This document shows, piece by piece, positions 54,601-64,000 of a stretch of 64,000 nucleotides of DNA. The stretch is from Molossus alvarezi. Taxonomy: Eukaryota; Chordata; Mammalia; Chiroptera; Molossidae. The stretch's first letter is position 1. Every line of letters begins with the position of its first letter. The stretch is from NCBI GenBank assembly GCA_037176705.1, contig CM073886.1:12546501-12610500 (forward strand), read 5' to 3'. Under the pieces are notes generated by a model. The model was not told the origin of the DNA, ran no database searches, and worked only from the letters and a program-made list of their open reading frames with translations. Made by a program: the position numbers and the translations under genes.

Positions 54601-57600
54601 CTTCATGGGTAGCGGGGTCAGGAACGGGGCCCAGGCCCGGAGGCGCCTGGGGAGCGGGACCTGGGGTTTGGACGTCCTAATGCCCCAGTACTTGGATCTT
54701 GGCCCTGTTGAGAGAACGTTTGGGGCGTCCTAGTGCCCCAGTACTTGGATCTTTGCCCTGTTGAGAGAACGTTCTGTTTGTTTTGGCCACTGCTGGTGGG
54801 TATTGCTAATAGTAATCCTGGGAGAGTGAGAGTGAGGGGCAGGCGGAGGACGGCTTTGTGTTTTGAAAATATTATTCACTTGATTGACAACTTTATGAAT
54901 AGGCTAAAATTGGATTTCCCAAAGACCCAGAAACCTAGGACTGCAGGTTTTAGTGATTTATTTTATTATTATTTTTTTATAATGTGTTATTTATTTATAT
55001 TAAAATTTTTTTTCTTTATTGATTTTAGAGAGAGGAAGGAGAGGGAGAGAGAGATAGAAACATCGATGAGAGAGGACATCAATTGGCGGCCTCCTGCATG
55101 CCCCCCACTGGAGATTTGGCCCACAACCTGGGCATATGCCCTGACCTGGAATGGAACCTTCCACCTCGGTGCATAGGTCAATGCTCAACCACTGAGCCAC
55201 ACCAACTGGGCTTTTATTATTTTTTAAAAAATATTTTAATTGATTTTTAGAGAGAGAGGAAGGAAGAAGGACAGAAAGAGAAATATCAATGAGAGAGATA
55301 CATCAATTGGCCTCCTCCTGCATGCCCTGCACTGGGGATCAAGTCCACAACCCTGGCATGTATCTTGGCTGGGAAGAACCTTCAACTTCTTGGTGCATGG
55401 GCCAATGCTCAACCACTGAGACACACCAGCTGAGCTAGTATTATATTTTCTTAACAAAAATCATGCATGTTGTCAACAGTCTAAATTTGATAGAAGTGCC
55501 CAGTTCAAAGGGTCAAAGTCCTCCCAGAGCCACAGCCTTCTCCCAGTTAACAGGGGTATCTCTAAAGAACCTCTTGTTTTCTTTCCCCAGGGACAAAGTT
55601 GCCTTCATCACAGGTGGTGGGTCTGGGATCGGCTTCCGGATTGCGGAGATTTTCATGCGGTGAGCACTGTTCTGTTTGCTCTGTGCCTGTCACCCCACCC
55701 TCCACCCCCATGAGTGACTCTCACACCTCCCTGCTGGATCCTGGGATTCCTGGGCAAGATGCTGGTGGGTGTGGGAACTCCTCTAGGCAATGAGCCATTG
55801 AAAGGGGTTAAGTGCTGTCTTAGGGGAGGCAGGACTCCAGGGTCCCCTCCTAGAGGTTAGTGGATACTGTGTGGCTCTGGTCTCAGCACCCTCATTTATA
55901 CAAAGAGGGTTGAGGTAACTATTGCAGAACCTCCTGGGGCCTCACTCAGCCAGGCTCATGGAGGGCCCAGTTGTATGCAAAACAGTGTCTTTTTTTTTTT
56001 TTTAATCCTCACCTGAGGACATTCTTTGATATTTTGTTCAGATAGAGTGGGAGGGAGAGAGAGACAGAGAAACATTGACGTGAAAGGGACACATCAAGTG
56101 GTCGCCACCCACATGACCCAACCAGGGCCGGGAACAAACTGCAACCGAGGTACGTGCCCTTAGTGGGAACCGAACCCAGGTCTCTCCGGACCGCAGAGCA
56201 GTGTCTTTTGAGACACAAATTCTGTGGCCTCCAGCCTAGGTCAGCAGCTTGTCACCCCCACCTGGGAGAGGCCCAGTGTTAGGCTGGAATTGGGAGAGGG
56301 AACCTCTTGATATCCTAGGGTCCCTCCCCAGTTTCTCCTGGATCCCTGTTTTTTGTACCAGAGAGGTAAGTCCCTCTGGACAAGATTTTGGGATTCATTC
56401 ATTCTAGGTGACCTTGTTTTCCCAGCTGGTGGCTTTGGGCATGTTGCTTCTCTGAGTAGAGCGTGGCTAGCTGGTCAGGGTCATTTTGAGGACCCTATAG
56501 GTTGAACCTGTTTAGCAGCTAATAGCTGCTATTGTTACTATCACAACTGTGAGGCTGAGTTTGACAGGTGGTCTGGCAGGGCAGGTCCCCTGACCTTAGA
56601 ATGGGCTCTCTGTCCTTCTCTACAACATCACAGGGAAAGAGGGCAGGGGTATGTGGGGCTATGCCAGAGGGATTCTGCAGGCCCCATGCAGATGCCTGGG
56701 CCCCCATTTGATGCTTACAGCTGCTTTGGTGTTGAGCACATGGTGTTTGGAGGAGGGACCATATTCTGGTGCCAAGAAGCTAGCCCAGAAACCCTGGGGG
56801 GGAGGAGGGGGACTGATGGCACCTACCTGCAGTCCCACCACAGTGGCTCAGCCCTTCTCAGACCCCTGTGTCCTCTGCCAGCTGAACCTTCAGCCCTGGG
56901 CTGGTACTTCAGCCTGAGAGACACTTAGGGGAAGGGGACTCTGCTTAGAGTTCTGGGCAGGAGCCCACCTGGGTGTGTCCCTTGCACCTTTCCACCCTCA
57001 CTTCTGCCCTCTGGCTTTGCAGGCATGGCTGCCACACGGTCATCGCCAGCAGAAGCCTTCCAAGAGTGTCGATGGTAAGGGGGTCTCTCCTGTGCCCACC
57101 CCATCCATGGGTGGCTGTGGAGACCCAGAGCCTGGACCTGGAGGGTCCTGAGACCTAGAGGATGTTGACACCAAAAGCTGCTCCTCTTCCAAATATCAAG
57201 CTTCAGTGGAAGTTGCCTCCCAGGGATACCCCAGGCTTTTTAAAATGTTTTTTATTTCTTTATTTTTTTCTTTTATTAATTTTAGAGAGAGAGGAAGTGA
57301 GAGGGAGAGAGAGATAGAAACATCGATGAGAGAGAACATCGATTGGCTGCCTCCTGCATGCTCCCCACTGGGGAACAGGCCCACAACCTGGGCATGTGTC
57401 CTGGCCAGGAATGGAACCAGCGACCTCTTGGTGTATGGGTTGATGCTCAACCATTGAGCCACACTGGCCGGACCAAAAAATCTAATTATTGGGTCCTGTG
57501 AGTGGCCCTCGTGCTGAGTGGTACCAACACCAAGAGAGATCTCTGAGCTCACCTGGGTTATAATAACAATCCACATATCTCACCCACCCTGGAGGAGAGT

Positions 57601-59933
57601 CTCACCACTACCATAATGGGTCTCTGGGCAGGGACTGGAAGTCAGTTAGAGCTGCTGTTGACCCATGACCAGTGGCCTGGAAAGTGATGTGGAGGGAGGA
57701 ACCTAGGGCGGGTAGTAGGGGAGAGAATGTTGAATTTCTTAGAAATGTCCACTAGGGAATTGCTGCCTGCCAGCTGCATCTCCCAAGAGTGGAGTACAGC
57801 AACATCCCTGGCTTCTCAGCAGAACCTGGACACATCCTCCTCAGATTCTGATGGGCTGGTCCCTCTAGGCCGAGGCCACTCAGCCTCTGCCCACCTCTTC
57901 TCTCTCTTCTGTCTCGCTTCTAGGCTGCCAGAAAGCTGGCTGCTGCCACTGGCCAGCGGTGCCTCCCTTTATCTATGGATGTCCGAGCTCCCCCAGCCAT
58001 CAAGGCTGCCGTGGACCAGGCACTGAAGGAGTTTGGGAAAATCGACATTCTCATAAACTGTGAGTGTCTGTTGACCTAGGCCAGAGGTTTTCTGATGAGT
58101 CAGCAATACCAGATCTTCCTTCTTAGAGGTCCCAGAACTTCTGTCCCAGGCTCCAGGCCACTGTCTTGGCCCAACTCTGTTCCTTCAAAGTCACTGCAGT
58201 ATGAACTTGGCTGAATTAGAGTCAGAGGCACTCTCAGGCCTCCTTCCCTGTCCAGCTTGGACCATCCTGAGTCAATGTGCTCTAACTGCCCAGGGCTCCA
58301 ACAACATCCATATCTTCTTCCATCTCGCAGGTGCTGCTGGAAACTTCCTGTGCCCGGCCAGCACATTGTCCTTCAATGCCTTCAAGGCTGTGATGGACAT
58401 CGATACCTTGGGCACATTCAATGTGTCTCACGTGCTCTATGAGAAGTTCTTCCGGGTGAGTGTTCTCTGGCTGGGGCCTCCCCTTTTCTGGCAATCTGCT
58501 CACTGACAACACCATCCCTCCGTCCCTGTCATATGTTGTAGGATCATGGAGGAGTAATCGTGAACATCACTGCAACCCTGGGTACCCGGGGACAGGTGCT
58601 CCAAATGCACGCAGGCTCTGCCAAAGCGGCTGTGGGTATGGCACCTCATCTGGTCTGCTCTCCTGGGTTCCTTAGGGTCCCTCTCCTGCCTGTCCCTGGA
58701 AGCCAGTAGTGTCTGAGTGGGTAGTCGAGAGGGCTAGCCCTGGCCCTGAGTCCCCACTTCAACCCAGGCAACCCCAGAAGGCAGAGAAGCCCTGCATTCT
58801 CCCTCATACCTGCCTGCCTTCCATGCAGATGCAATGACCCGGCACTTGGCTGTGGAGTGGGGTCCCCAGAACATTCGAGTCAACAGCCTTGCCCCTGGTC
58901 CTATCAGTGGCACGGAGGGGTTCCGGCGATTAGGTAAGGCTCTCAGGAAGCCCAGGCCCCTTGGATGCTCCCCTAGGTACAGACTCCACAGCACCTCCAT
59001 AGGCTCCTCTCCCATCCAGTTGGGAAAAGCCTGGGACAAGCCTGGGACAAGCCTGGGACAAGCCTGGGACAAGTGCCGAGTCTTCATGCTCCCTGGGGCT
59101 GGCAGAGTTTGTTCTGAAATCAGATTGGAGCCATTTGTGGTTAGCACACAGCTGCACTGGACTAAGGGTCAACCAGACTTGGGCAGCTGCTCCCTTGAGG
59201 TAGAGGCCACAGGGCTACTAGCTTTGATGTGTGAGTCAGACACAAAGTGGGGCTTCCATTGAAGCTTCCAGAACCTTGGCAGGGTGTACATCAAAAAGCC
59301 CTATGTTGGCCCTGGCCAGTTTGGCTCAGCGGTTAGAGCGTCGGCCTGCGGTCTGGAGAGACCCGGGTTCGGTTCCCGCTAAGGGCACGTACCTCGGTTG
59401 CAGTTTGTCCCCGGCCCTGGTTGGTCGTGCGGGTGGCAGCCACTCGATGTGTCCCTTCACGTCGATGTTTCTCTCTCTCTCTCCCTTCCTCTCTTTCCCT
59501 CCCATTCTATCTGTACAAAAAATGGAAAAATATCCTCGGGTGAGGATAAAAAAAAAAAAAAAGCCCTATGTTGGTTCTTTGGCAGTGTTACTTGGGACCT
59601 GGCCTGTTCCTGCTTCACCTGGATGATGTTAACAGTGCCCTCAACATTCTCGGATGTGGTTTAGGGAAAGCTGGTCAGGGGAGTGTGGAGGGCTTTGGGA
59701 TCCTGGGGCTCACAGGCGTTGACCTTCCAGGTGGTCTCCGGGCCAGCAAGGTCCTTGTCAGCCCCCTGCAGAGGCTGGGGAACAAGACGGAGATCGCCCA
59801 CAGTGTACTCTACCTGGCCAGCCCTTTGGCATCCTACGTGACAGGGGCCTTGCTGGTGGTTGACGGTGGGACATGGCTGACGTACCCTAATGACATCAAG
59901 TTGCTGTCGGATTTTGCATCTGCTAAGCTCTAG
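54490..59933 (+). CDS. DECR2: Peroxisomal 2,4-dienoyl-CoA reductase, complete
   Basis: NADPH-dependent reductase of the SDR family that acts on 2,4-dienoyl-CoA during peroxisomal breakdown of polyunsaturated fatty acids. Exons: 54490-54569, 55591-55659, 57023-57074, 57924-58059, 58331-58455, 58542-58635, 58829-58933, 59731-59933 (TAG). They give 287 aa, against 292 in human as I recall. The cofactor loop TGGGSGIG is at 34-41. Asp137 (in MDIDTLGTF), Lys182 (in AGSAKAAV) and Asp265 (in VVDGG, aligning to human 268) fit the known peroxisomal DECR active site, which lacks the usual SDR Tyr. The C-terminal AKL is a PTS1. The length difference is a 3-residue gap after RRLGG and 2 residues near the C-terminus. 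All introns are GT-AG. Confidence 0.95.
54673..54775 (+). repeat. 53-bp tandem duplication in DECR2 intron 1
   Basis: Copies start at 54673 and 54726 (each CGTCCTA.TGCCCCAGTACT) and differ at about three positions. Confidence 0.9.
54996..55211 (-). mobile_element. Ves SINE in DECR2 intron 1, minus strand
   Basis: TTCTTTATTGATTTTAGAGAG to GAGCCACACCAACTGGGC. Confidence 0.9.
55226..55437 (-). mobile_element. Ves SINE in DECR2 intron 1, minus strand
   Basis: AATATTTTAATTGATTTTTAG to GAGACACACCAGCTGAGC. More diverged than its neighbour. Confidence 0.87.
55860..55960 (+). repeat. MIR-like fragment
   Basis: GTGGCTCTGGTCTCAGCACCC then CATTTATACAAAGAGGG resembles the MIR core. Diverged. Confidence 0.4.
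55990..56196 (-). mobile_element. Ves SINE in DECR2 intron 2, minus strand
   Basis: TTAATCCTCACCTGAGGACA to CTCTCCGGACCGCAG, lacking the last 40 bases of the head. Confidence 0.88.
57243..57473 (-). mobile_element. Ves SINE in DECR2 intron 3, minus strand
   Basis: TTTTATTAATTTTAGAGAGAG to GAGCCACACTGGCCGG. Confidence 0.9.
59027..59073 (+). repeat. 11-bp tandem repeat in DECR2 intron 7
   Basis: AAGCCTGGGAC four times with no change, plus a partial unit. Confidence 0.92.
59293..59574 (+). mobile_element. Young Ves SINE in DECR2 intron 7
   Basis: SINE 59310-59557. The 17-bp duplication AAAAAGCCCTATGTTGG at 59293 and 59558 is perfect. Head CCTGGCCAGTTTGGCTCAGC, B box GGTTCGGTTCCCGCTAAGGG, tail TATCCTCGGGTGAGGATAAA plus A-run. 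It is the best-preserved copy in the window. Confidence 0.95.
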
Positions 59934-62000
59934 GTGAGGTGCCTCTCCTACCTTCTGGGGGGGGGGGGTCACTTGTGTCCATGGCCCCTTTTCCAAAACT
60001 CCTACCCGGTGAGCTTTTGGTCACTATCTGGGCCCTAATGTGTTTTTCCTCCATTCCTTGGGCATATTTCTAGGCGTGTTCTTAGGCACATTTGGGCTTC
60101 TACTACCCCAGCAGACCAGGCCATATGTAGTGCAAAGCTGGGGAGGGGTGGTGCTGGGAGGGGGCCCAGGCCAATGGAGCTATATCCCCGATCTCAGGGC
60201 CCCCAGTAAACCAGAGTGGGCCTGGCTTGCCTGGAAGACAGGAACCCTCTCTCTTTGGGAGCTCCCCTGGGTGACCCTCTCTGGAGGCCTGATGGTTGTC
60301 TGAACGCACAGGAGGGTGCCATTGCTCTCTGCCTTCCCTTCCCCATGCCCCACCATCCCAGTGGTGTGGCTGGCCCATGAGGTTCACTCATCCTGGTTGT
60401 CTGAGCAGCAGCTTCCTCTGAGGAAGGCTGAGGCCCTGCTCTTGCGTCTGAACTCCTCTGCCCTCTGTACCTCCCTGGGTCCCCAGCACAGGGTGGTGGT
60501 GGAGTGTTCTAGGATTTCTGGCTGTTTCCTGTCTCATCTGAGGGGGTGGGTATGGTGAAGGGATAGTCCAGAAGTCCACAGTTCAGTACACTGTGAAGCC
60601 AGGCTTGGAATGTGCTTCTGTAGTGAGGCCCCCCAGCCCGCACTGTCCTCCCTGGAGACGGGTTTGTTGGCACAGGTGATATTTAAAAGCCCCTCTTCTG
60701 AGGCCCTCTGTAGTTTGGTTGCCATCAGACATGTTCTGAGTGCCTGTGGGTGACCAGGCAGCTGGAGGTGGGGTGTGGGGGCAGCCCGGGCTGGTAAACC
60801 AGTCGCTGCGGTGAGAAGCACTCATCTAGGGGAGCTCTGGAGGAGGGCAGAAGGGGACTGCTGCTGTCTGCCTCCCAGGGAGTACACAAGACTTGGCTAC
60901 CCAATGTCCTCTCCCAGCCACTTGTGGGTGCTGCCTAGGTGGCAGATATGGCCCTGGTGCCCTTCAGATTTCTATGAACTTGGTGTTTGTTGGCATTTCT
61001 GACAGGAGCTGGACAGCTGAGGCAAAGAAGTTATTCTGAAGGGGAGGCTGGTTTGCAACCCACTCTTGGATTCCTGAGACCTGCTTCTCACACAGCTGAG
61101 AACTACCAACCACCCCAGCAGAGCAGCTGAAGCAGAAACTGACCCCTCCTCTGGGAACTGTGTTGTATCCAGATTCCCCTCCCATGGTCCCATCTCCTGT
61201 GCATGGGTGAGGGTGACCAAGCAGTGAGGCCAGCCTGCTGACCTATCCACACCACACAGATGTCTGCCAGGGGGTGGTAGGCATTCCAGAACTCCTTTGC
61301 GAGTGGGGATGTGGACCAGTTACTGGGGTATGGCCTTCACCTCCTGTCCTAAGGTTAGGGGCTATCCTTACCTGCCTAGTCCCAGCCTGGGCTGGCCTCC
61401 TGCCTGTGTCCAGTGGATGCCCCAATGTTTGATGTCCTCAAAGATGTAGGTCAGCCCTCTGGCTAGGCACACACGGTTCCACCCATCCTTGTTGGTGCCA
61501 CCCATTTGTATAAACACAGATCCTAGAGCTTTGCCAGAAAATGCATTTCCTTAAAGAATAATTGTTTTACTGTAAAAACATCTATTCATTGGACTTCACA
61601 AAAGTTTTTAGAAGGAAAAAGAAAATACTTGGAAAGAATCACTGGTGACCTGGTTGTTTAGAGGTAGGGGATTTGTTTTCTTCCTGTCTTTTTCCTGTGA
61701 AGAGTTTAGAAAATGCTTCCTACCTAATGCTTGAAGACCCTGCAAAGTCCGTTTGCTCTTGGTTAGTTCTCGCTGCCATTAGAGTATTGAGTGTGAACCC
61801 TCTGCCCCAGAGGATCTCCCTCACTTGTACCTTGTTCAAGTCCCTTCATTTTATGAAAAGAGACCACCTCACCCCCACAGGTGCAAGGGAGTGGTGGGGA
61901 AACCCCAGGACCATCCCAGCTGGGAGGCCACCTGGCAGAAGGAACACCTTTTGCTATTTAAAGCTGTTCCTCCACTGCCACCACCACCATTTATTTATTT
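59934..62000. other. DECR2 3' UTR and downstream intergenic
   Basis: No AATAAA close to the DECR2 stop. AGTAAA (60207) and TATAAA (61509) are the only hexamer variants I noticed, so the transcript end is not assigned. A run of ten G is at 59959-59968. No further exon seen. Confidence 0.45.
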
Positions 62001-62004
62001 ATTT

Positions 62005-62219
62005 AAAAATTGTTTTTCTTTATTGATTTTAAAGAGAAGGAAGGGAGAGGGAGAGGGAGATAGAAACATCTATGACAGAGGACATCGATTGGCCACCTCC
62101 TGCATGCCCCCCACTGGGGATTGGGCCCACAACCTGGGCATGTGCCCTGACCGGGAATTGAACCGGTGACCTCTTGGTGCATGGGTTGATGCTCAACCAC
62201 AGCCCCACCAGCCGGGCTG
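62005..62219 (-). mobile_element. Ves SINE, minus strand
   Basis: TTTCTTTATTGATTTTAAAG to CAGCCCCACCAGCCGGGC. Confidence 0.9.
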
Positions 62220-62546
62220 CCACCATCATTTAAAAAGAAAAAAAATAAGGTCCTTCTTGTTGGGGAGACCAGAATTTGGTGGCATCAGGTTCATAAGCAA
62301 GGCAGAATGGGTCCTTATGATTCAGCTGCGGGGATGAGACAGAGTGAAAGCAGTTACTGGGGAGACCCAGCTAGTGGGAGAAAGAAGCAGTCCTGAGATC
62401 CTCCCATATGCCAGAGAACTTGAGCCTGATGTCCTTCCCAGGAGGAAGCCCCAGGGCATGGCCTAAGTCGGGGAGGGTGTCCCACAATCAATGACCAGGC
62501 TCTGCTGCTTTTGAAGTACGGGTTCCAGGGGTAAGCCTTTTATTAC

Positions 62547-62870
62547 TGTATTAGTCAGTGTTCTCCAGAGAAATAGGATCTATACAGATATATATGGGAT
62601 TTATTAGAGGGATTAAACAAGAGGCTGTGAAGTCCCATGACCTGTAAGCTGGAGACCCAGGAGAGCCACTGGTGTAATTCAAACCAGTTCTGATGGCGGC
62701 AGAAGAGAGAGAGGGAATTCTGCCGTCAGTGGATTGGATTAGATGATGCCACCCACATTGGTGAGGGTGGATCTTCATTTAGTTTACTGTGCTAATCTCT
62801 TCCAGAGACATCCAGCTATCTGGGCATCCCTTAGTCCAGTCGACACATAAAATTAATCATCACAGTTATA
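62547..62870 (+). repeat. Ancient interspersed repeat, family not assigned
   Basis: TATTAGTCAGTGTTCTCCAGAG at the start, GAAGTCCCATGACCTGTAAGC inside, ATTGGATTAGATGATGCC and GACACATAAAATTAATCATCA at the end. This word order is familiar from a common mammalian repeat, but I cannot name it with confidence. Confidence 0.55.
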
Positions 62871-63905
62871 CACTGTAGGGTCTGTCTCCACACTCCATCA
62901 TTGCCAGAATGTGGTTGTCAGTTTAGTTATGAGAAATCAGCCTCTGACTTAAGTTACTAGCCCAGGCTGACATCCTGCAGATATGGGATGACCAATGGGA
63001 GCTCATGGGTCACAGGTATATCCAGTAGGCATCACTTGGTGGGTGGTGAGGCTGGTGAGCCCCAGGTACAGGCTGGCGAGGACGGCCAGGTGCACAGGGT
63101 GTGACATCAGGCCCTGAAGTGGCACTTGGGCTCAGTGGCAACTGGCAGAGGGCTAGGTTATCCCCTTTCACATTAATCTCTAAAATTCCCCTAGAAAATG
63201 CCAGGTTTTCTAAAAGGAAGGATAATTTTTTTATATGTGAACCCTAGTTAGAGTTTTCTTAAACCTTAGCCTTGGAAGCTGATTAGTAGGCCCTTCCAAC
63301 TCAACTCCCCCTTCGATGGGTGAGGGTATTTTACTGTCATCCTTTCAAAACTATATATAAAACATCAGCCAAAGGAGAGGGCTGCCAACCACAAAAAGGC
63401 TGCTGCTTGAGGTATGACCTAGCAGGTCCTCTTCCATGTCTTCATCTTCTCAGGGAGCAGATGCACATATTGAAAGCATTGTATGCTGTATTTGTTGAAT
63501 GAATAAGTGAACGACCCCCTATGCTGTTGTGAGTCACGCAGGTTATTCCTGAGATGTTGCTATAATGCAGTGAATATCTGGGCTCATTCATCTTTGTATT
63601 TACAGAAAGCAAAGAAAATCTTTAAATGGCTTTAAATAGCCAGTGCTAATTTGAGAGTGTTTCTCTCTGCTGACTACTCCTGTTACAGTGATAACTTGGT
63701 AAAATTCAGCAGGCTTGCATGTTGCATATGTTAGTTTTATCTTTTGGGCTACCTCTGGAGGACCTGGAGGTTAGACACATAGCACTGATGCTGGTTTCCC
63801 AAATGCCAGACTCAGGCCACATTGTTTTCTCAGTTGCTGGCTTGTCACTCCCACCCCACTGTCACTTAAAGTCATTCACGTCATTTCCCCCCAACTCCCT
63901 TCATT
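62871..63905. other. Intergenic, no gene seen
   Basis: Unique sequence upstream of the next expected gene. No exon-like frame with splice sites. Confidence 0.5.
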
Positions 63906-64000
63906 TTTTTTTTCTTTATTGATTTAGAGAGGAAGGGAGAGAGAGATAGAAACGTTGATGAAGAGAACATCGATTGGCCACCTCCTGCATGCCCTCCACT
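63906..64000 (-). mobile_element. Ves SINE, cut by the window edge
   Basis: TTTCTTTATTGATTTAGAGAG to CCTCCTGCATGCCCTCCACT; the head lies beyond the right edge. Confidence 0.88.

Noticed and set aside
9711..63905. tRNA genes suggested by A and B boxes
   Set aside because: All are heads of SINEs with CT-rich bodies or A tails; none folds as an evident intact tRNA with its own terminator.

Overview
The window is nuclear DNA of a mammal, almost certainly a vespertilionid-type bat. Five vertebrate genes occur in the order and orientation known from human 16p13.3: AXIN1 (-), MRPL28 (-), PGAP6/TMEM8A (-), NME4 (+), DECR2 (+). The bat assignment comes from more than 50 copies of tRNA-derived Ves-type SINEs (heads like GGCCGGTTTGGCTCAGCGGTT or GGTGTGGCTCAGTGGTTGAG, with CT-rich bodies and ATCAATAAA or TCCTCGGGTGAGGA tails) and from an hAT-type DNA transposon remnant.

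Layout. 1-7.4 kb is the 5' end of AXIN1: part of intron 2, the first coding exon (tankyrase motif and RGS domain), intron 1 and a CpG-island promoter. 7.4-20.9 kb is intergenic: one SINE/L1 cluster at 9.7-11.8 kb, then mostly unique sequence with two candidate regulatory patches (15.0 and 16.3 kb). 20.9-23.9 kb is MRPL28, with an intact 256-aa model and one GC-AG intron. 24.1-27.0 kb is a dense pile of nested SINEs. 27.56-37.2 kb is PGAP6, 13 coding exons and an intact 766-aa model. 38-47 kb is a repeat graveyard: old L1 pieces, a SINE next to a U6 pseudogene, an hAT fragment, an L1-type element with ORF1 sequence but no ORF2, and many SINEs. 47.4-50.9 kb is NME4 (187 aa). 54.4-59.9 kb is DECR2 (287 aa, ending in the peroxisomal signal AKL). 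60-64 kb is the gap before the next gene, which in human would be RAB11FIP3, with no exon visible here.

The genes share a neighbourhood, not a pathway: AXIN1 is the Wnt destruction-complex scaffold, MRPL28 a mitochondrial ribosomal protein, PGAP6 a GPI-specific phospholipase A2, NME4 the mitochondrial nucleoside diphosphate kinase and DECR2 the peroxisomal 2,4-dienoyl-CoA reductase. All four complete models read through without stops, and every splice junction is GT-AG except one.

I do not see a novel multi-gene system. The most interesting material is in the mobile-element layer: a truncated tRNA-head-only mini-SINE with about ten copies, sites re-used by successive insertions and readable from target-site duplications, and an array of CGTG and GC-box units upstream of AXIN1. 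Coordinates of introns and exons come from splice motifs and protein family knowledge recalled from memory, without alignment software.
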